Shown here one piece after another: positions 61,618 through 64,000 of a DNA stretch of 64,000 bases (position 1 is the stretch's first letter; the number at the start of each line of letters is the position of its first letter). Position numbers and translations under genes: made by a program. The DNA is from Dictyobacter kobayashii. Its GTDB lineage: Bacteria > Chloroflexota > Ktedonobacteria > Ktedonobacterales > Ktedonobacteraceae. Under the pieces are notes generated by a model that worked only from the letters and a program-made list of their open reading frames with translations, ran no database searches and was not told the DNA's origin. Where the stretch lies: positions 1,612,001 to 1,676,000 of the forward strand of contig NZ_BIFS01000002.1 of assembly GCF_003967555.1 (NCBI RefSeq). The letters run 5' to 3'.

Positions 61618-62451
61618 CTACACTCTTGCTTCATCGCTTCTCAAGAGATCAGACAAAAGACTTGCAATGGGTGTGGATGATCCCACCTGTTGTGCAGTCG
61701 TTTTGAAGAGATCAACATCCTTCATCGGGACCTTATTCTGCCTGAAAGGCGCGGCTTTGGTGTCCTCGACAATCCTCTTGCCATGCCTCTGATAGATGGG
61801 AGTGGGGAATAACGTGGGTGCCGTCGTCAGCATATCGAGTACTGCTTTTGGATCAACTCCATTGTTCTCGGCTATCGAGAGTGCTTCTCTCAGAGATTGT
61901 CCTGCTGAAACAATCAGGAAGTTGCCCACAAGTTTGACAAGCGTTGCCGCGCCGACCTCTTCGCCAAAATCAACGATGCCCTGTCCCCCTATCGCCCTCA
62001 GGAGTGGTCGGACGCGTTCTTTGGCTATTTGTGGACCTGCAAAAGGAATCCAGAGCTGTTGGGCGACAGCGGCCTCAGATCCTCCAAAGATGGGAGCCTC
62101 AACATAGACACTGCCATGTTGTGCATGCATTGCCGCAAGCTTCTTTGCCATTGCAGGCGATATCGTGCTCGTCGCAAGATGGATACCACCTGATCCCAAT
62201 TGTTCTAAAAAACCATCACTCGTAACTATGCTTTCCACAGACGCATCACCCCACAAATTGGTCACAACAATTCCTCCGCTCGTCACAGCGTCAACTGGTC
62301 GGCTCACTTGTTGCGCACCCTGAGCAACCAGAGGTTCCGCTTTGCTCGCCGTGCGATTGTACACCCGGAGAGCATACCCGGCATTGAGTAGATTGCTCGC
62401 CAGTGGCAGACCCAGATTGCCAAGTCCAATAAATCCAATCGTTTCACTCAT
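61618..62451 (-). CDS. NAD(P)-dependent beta-hydroxyacid dehydrogenase family protein
   Basis: About 277 residues from ATG 62451, which has GGAGG upstream (longer frame to 62484 not preferred). TIGFIGLGNLGLPLASNLLNAGYALRVYNRTASKAEPL is the Rossmann start of 3-hydroxyisobutyrate dehydrogenase-type enzymes; YVEAPIFGGSEAAVAQ is in the substrate-binding region, and VKLVGNFLIVSAGQSLREALSIAENNGVDP carries the catalytic Lys (in VKLVGN). It oxidises a beta-hydroxy acid or acts as an imine reductase. The upstream MerR gene on the same strand and a shared palindrome suggest direct regulation. Confidence 0.9.
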   Translation of the reverse strand: MSETIGFIGLGNLGLPLASNLLNAGYALRVYNRTASKAEPLVAQGAQQVSRPVDAVTSGGIVVTNLWGDASVESIVTSDGFLEQLGSGGIHLATSTISPAMAKKLAAMHAQHGSVYVEAPIFGGSEAAVAQQLWIPFAGPQIAKERVRPLLRAIGGQGIVDFGEEVGAATLVKLVGNFLIVSAGQSLREALSIAENNGVDPKAVLDMLTTAPTLFPTPIYQRHGKRIVEDTKAAPFRQNKVPMKDVDLFKTTAQQVGSSTPIASLLSDLLRSDEARV

Positions 62452-62487
62452 ATTTCTCAATCCTCCTGAATGAGTTAGCTCCAAACA

Positions 62488-62521
62488 TGACGTTAACGTT
62501 ATGTTTGGAGCAAAAAAAAGC
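62488..62521. promoter_or_regulatory. MerR operator candidate ahead of the oxidoreductase gene
   Basis: GCTCCAAACATGACGTTAAC and its continuation form a 34-bp near-perfect palindrome (two mismatched bases) centred on ACGTTAACGT. The centre matches the site at 62926-62945. It lies 5 bp after the MerR stop and 37 bp before the oxidoreductase start. It could also serve as a terminator, but the shared centre favours an operator. Confidence 0.6.
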
Positions 62522-62525
62522 CTGA

Positions 62526-62912
62526 TTACTGTTCTCTTTTCTCAAGCCAGCGCTCGAAGCGTTCGATATTGGCCTGTAAGTCAGCACGAAATTGCTGTAA
62601 CGCACCGATCTTCCGGTCTGCATCAGCCAGATGCTGACGCAGGATGGCGAGAACTTTCTGTTTTGGTTGTATTCCACCAGGGTCGGTAAAATAGAGGTCG
62701 ATAACGTCACGTATTTCATCCAGGCTGAGTCCAAGCTTCTTTAGCTGGTCAATTTTGCGCAGGCGGGCAAGCGTCTCCTCGGTGTAATAGTGCTGACCGT
62801 GGCCTTCACGCTCACCTGGAGGGATTAGTCCAATGCTCTCGTAATAGCGAACGGTGCGCGCAGTTACCTTTGCTCGTTCCGTCAAATCACCTATGCGCAT
62901 GCGGCCATTCAT
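62526..62912 (-). CDS. MerR-family transcriptional regulator
   Basis: A 128-residue regulator. The N-terminal winged helix is MRIGDLTERAKVTARTVRYYESIGLIPPGEREGHGQHYYTEETLARLRKIDQLKKLGLSLDEIRDVIDLYF, with a long dimerisation coiled coil to the end (HLADADRKIGALQQFRADLQANIERFERWLEKRE). No Cys-rich metal-binding loop is present, so a stress or drug-sensing role is more likely than a metal one. It lies just upstream of, and probably regulates, the oxidoreductase gene and itself. Confidence 0.9.
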   Translation of the reverse strand: MNGRMRIGDLTERAKVTARTVRYYESIGLIPPGEREGHGQHYYTEETLARLRKIDQLKKLGLSLDEIRDVIDLYFTDPGGIQPKQKVLAILRQHLADADRKIGALQQFRADLQANIERFERWLEKREQ

Positions 62913-62925
62913 CGCTCACCCCCTC

Positions 62926-62945
62926 AAATGTTACGTTAACGTCAT
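62926..62945. promoter_or_regulatory. MerR operator candidate ahead of the MerR gene
   Basis: On the minus strand CATGACGTTAACGTAACATT shares ACATGACGTTAACGT with the site at 62488-62521. It lies 14 bp before the MerR start. TTGACA (minus strand, about 62983-62978) upstream may be its -35 box. Confidence 0.6.
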
Positions 62946-63331
62946 GTTGATATGGTATATCTTGAGCGAGGCATTGTCAAGGGGCTTTCTGCCCAGGGTC
63001 TCCTCCATCCTTGCGGAGAAAACGCGTCTGAAATTCAGACACCATTGCTCAACAAAATCCGCATGCGAAGATGGTGCCGATTACGATGTTGAGTATCTTG
63101 AATTCTGGCAGATCGGATGGCACGATGATCCCTTCCGGTTGCTCACCTTCTGCGCATGATTGAACTGCTATAATATACTGAGACGGCATCCTTGTTCTCG
63201 TTTTGATCTGGGGTTGTTCTTCTTACCACATCTAACGAAGGATAAGCTGATGGTTTGTTTTCTCACTATTTTTTCCTACTTTCCCCCGGAAAGATGGGGA
63301 GACTCATGATTTAGAGAACGGGAGGCAAGCA
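62946..63331. other. Intergenic region between MerR and HAD-IIA genes
   Basis: About 386 bp. A TATAAT box at 63168-63173 is the best promoter element for the plus-strand gene. A 101-codon ORF at 62854-63159 overlaps the MerR gene antisense and is not supported. Nothing else seen. Confidence 0.45.
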
Positions 63332-64000
63332 ATGGAAGGTGTCAAAAATTATTTAATCGATATGGATGGTGTTCTTCTGTGGGGCTCGTCGCTGATTCCG
63401 GGCGCCGCTGATTTTATTCATAGATTACAGGACAAGGGTATCCCTTTCTTAATCTTTACGAATAATTCCCTGTACACTCCTCGTGACCTTCAGATGCGAC
63501 TCTCTTATATGGGATTGAATGTGTCGGCTGATTCTATTTTTACTTCCGCTTTAGCAACGGCGCAGTTTTTGCATTCCCAACGTCCAGGTGGTAGCGCCTT
63601 TACTATTGGCGAATCTGGCTTAACAACGGCACTCCATGATATTGGCTATATTTTGACTACCCAGGAGCCCGAATATGTGGTGGTGGGCGAGACTACGATG
63701 TATAGCTTTCAACGTATCTCTCAGGCCTGCCGTTTTATCAATGATGGTGCGCGCTTCATCGCTACCAATCCAGATGTGATGGGGCCTGGTGAAGGTGGTT
63801 TTGTGCCAGCGACAGGTGCAGTCGCTGCTTTGATCAGTGCCGCAACCGGCGTGAAGCCATATTTTGTCGGCAAGCCTAATCCATTGATGATGCGCATGGC
63901 CCTGCGCAAGTTAAATGCCCATTCAGAAGAATCGGCCATGATCGGAGATCGCATGGATACCGACATTGTGTCCGGCACTGAAAGCGGGCTACGAACCATC
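63332..64000 (+). CDS. HAD-superfamily IIA hydrolase (NagD/phosphoglycolate-like), 3' partial
   Basis: A frame from ATG 63332 with GGGAGG 7 bp upstream runs to the window's end. Motif I is LIDMDGVLLWGSSLIPGA, motif II LIFTNNSLYTPRD, and the later FVGKPNPLMMRMAL and AMIGDRMDTDIVSGTESGL are the Lys loop and motif IV of subfamily IIA phosphatases (NagD, 4-nitrophenylphosphatase). It hydrolyses a small phosphate ester. At least 223 residues are visible; the family is about 260, so roughly 40 are missing. Confidence 0.9.
   Translation, partial: MEGVKNYLIDMDGVLLWGSSLIPGAADFIHRLQDKGIPFLIFTNNSLYTPRDLQMRLSYMGLNVSADSIFTSALATAQFLHSQRPGGSAFTIGESGLTTALHDIGYILTTQEPEYVVVGETTMYSFQRISQACRFINDGARFIATNPDVMGPGEGGFVPATGAVAALISAATGVKPYFVGKPNPLMMRMALRKLNAHSEESAMIGDRMDTDIVSGTESGLRTI

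Noticed and set aside
62854..63159. 101-codon plus-strand ORF upstream of the HAD-IIA gene
   Set aside because: Its first part is antisense to the MerR start and operator, and the rest has no recognisable fold.

Overview
The window looks like a chromosomal segment of a Chloroflexota bacterium, most likely class Ktedonobacteria. This is inferred from the gene mix (DUF2298 'YYY' membrane protein, zinc-ribbon Ser/Thr kinase with a WD40 tail, DUF4395, many glycoside hydrolases and one-gene transcription units) and from the look of the 16S gene; no database search was possible. Most units are single genes separated by 100-500 bp AT-rich spacers. There is no phage, plasmid or CRISPR array.

Layout. 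0.3-9.9 kb: SDR-like reductase, DinB-like protein, YtxH protein, HtrA protease with a long disordered cytoplasmic tail, S51 peptidase-like protein, HAD hydrolase, two MITE-like elements, a small unknown protein and a frameshifted PAS histidine kinase. 10-22 kb: DUF2298 protein, VOC protein, glycerol kinase, GH5 cellulase, GlsB-like protein, transketolase, lipoprotein and an enolase-superfamily enzyme. 22-38.7 kb: a cysteinyl-tRNA synthetase fused to a family-2 glycosyltransferase with a His-rich tail, KefB-type antiporter (frameshifted), ACS-type MFS transporter, S9 peptidase, ChbG-like deacetylase (frameshifted) divergent from a GntR/LacI regulator, BNR-repeat protein (frameshifted), EamA transporter, DoxX, methyltransferase and Gfo/Idh oxidoreductase. 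39-43.5 kb: GT-C-like membrane protein, kinase-WD40 (frameshifted) and a small protein.

44-50.1 kb is an unusual rRNA locus. 16S, 23S and tRNA-Ala(TGC) lie on the plus strand, with two clear promoters ahead of 16S. The only 5S gene lies upstream on the minus strand with its own promoter and terminator. The 16S-23S spacer has no tRNA and no 5S follows 23S. 50.2-64 kb: DUF4395 + thioredoxin pair, DUF2231-like protein, SCO6745-like protein (frameshifted), ADP-ribosylglycohydrolase (frameshifted) + SRPBCC pair, GH3 beta-glucosidase, Mrr-type nuclease, MazG-like protein with an in-frame TGA, a MerR-controlled oxidoreductase and a HAD-IIA phosphatase running off the end.

Three themes cut across the window. 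(1) A dispersed short repeat family with CAGGGCT termini and GC-rich palindromic cores; two copies carry both inverted ends and imperfect 9-bp flanking repeats. (2) At least ten intergenic hairpins with near-perfect 20-28 bp stems, each different in sequence, mostly just after stop codons. (3) Seven genes broken by nine frameshifts, eight repaired by adding one base, usually in a short G/C run; this suggests either sequencing error or unusual homopolymer instability.
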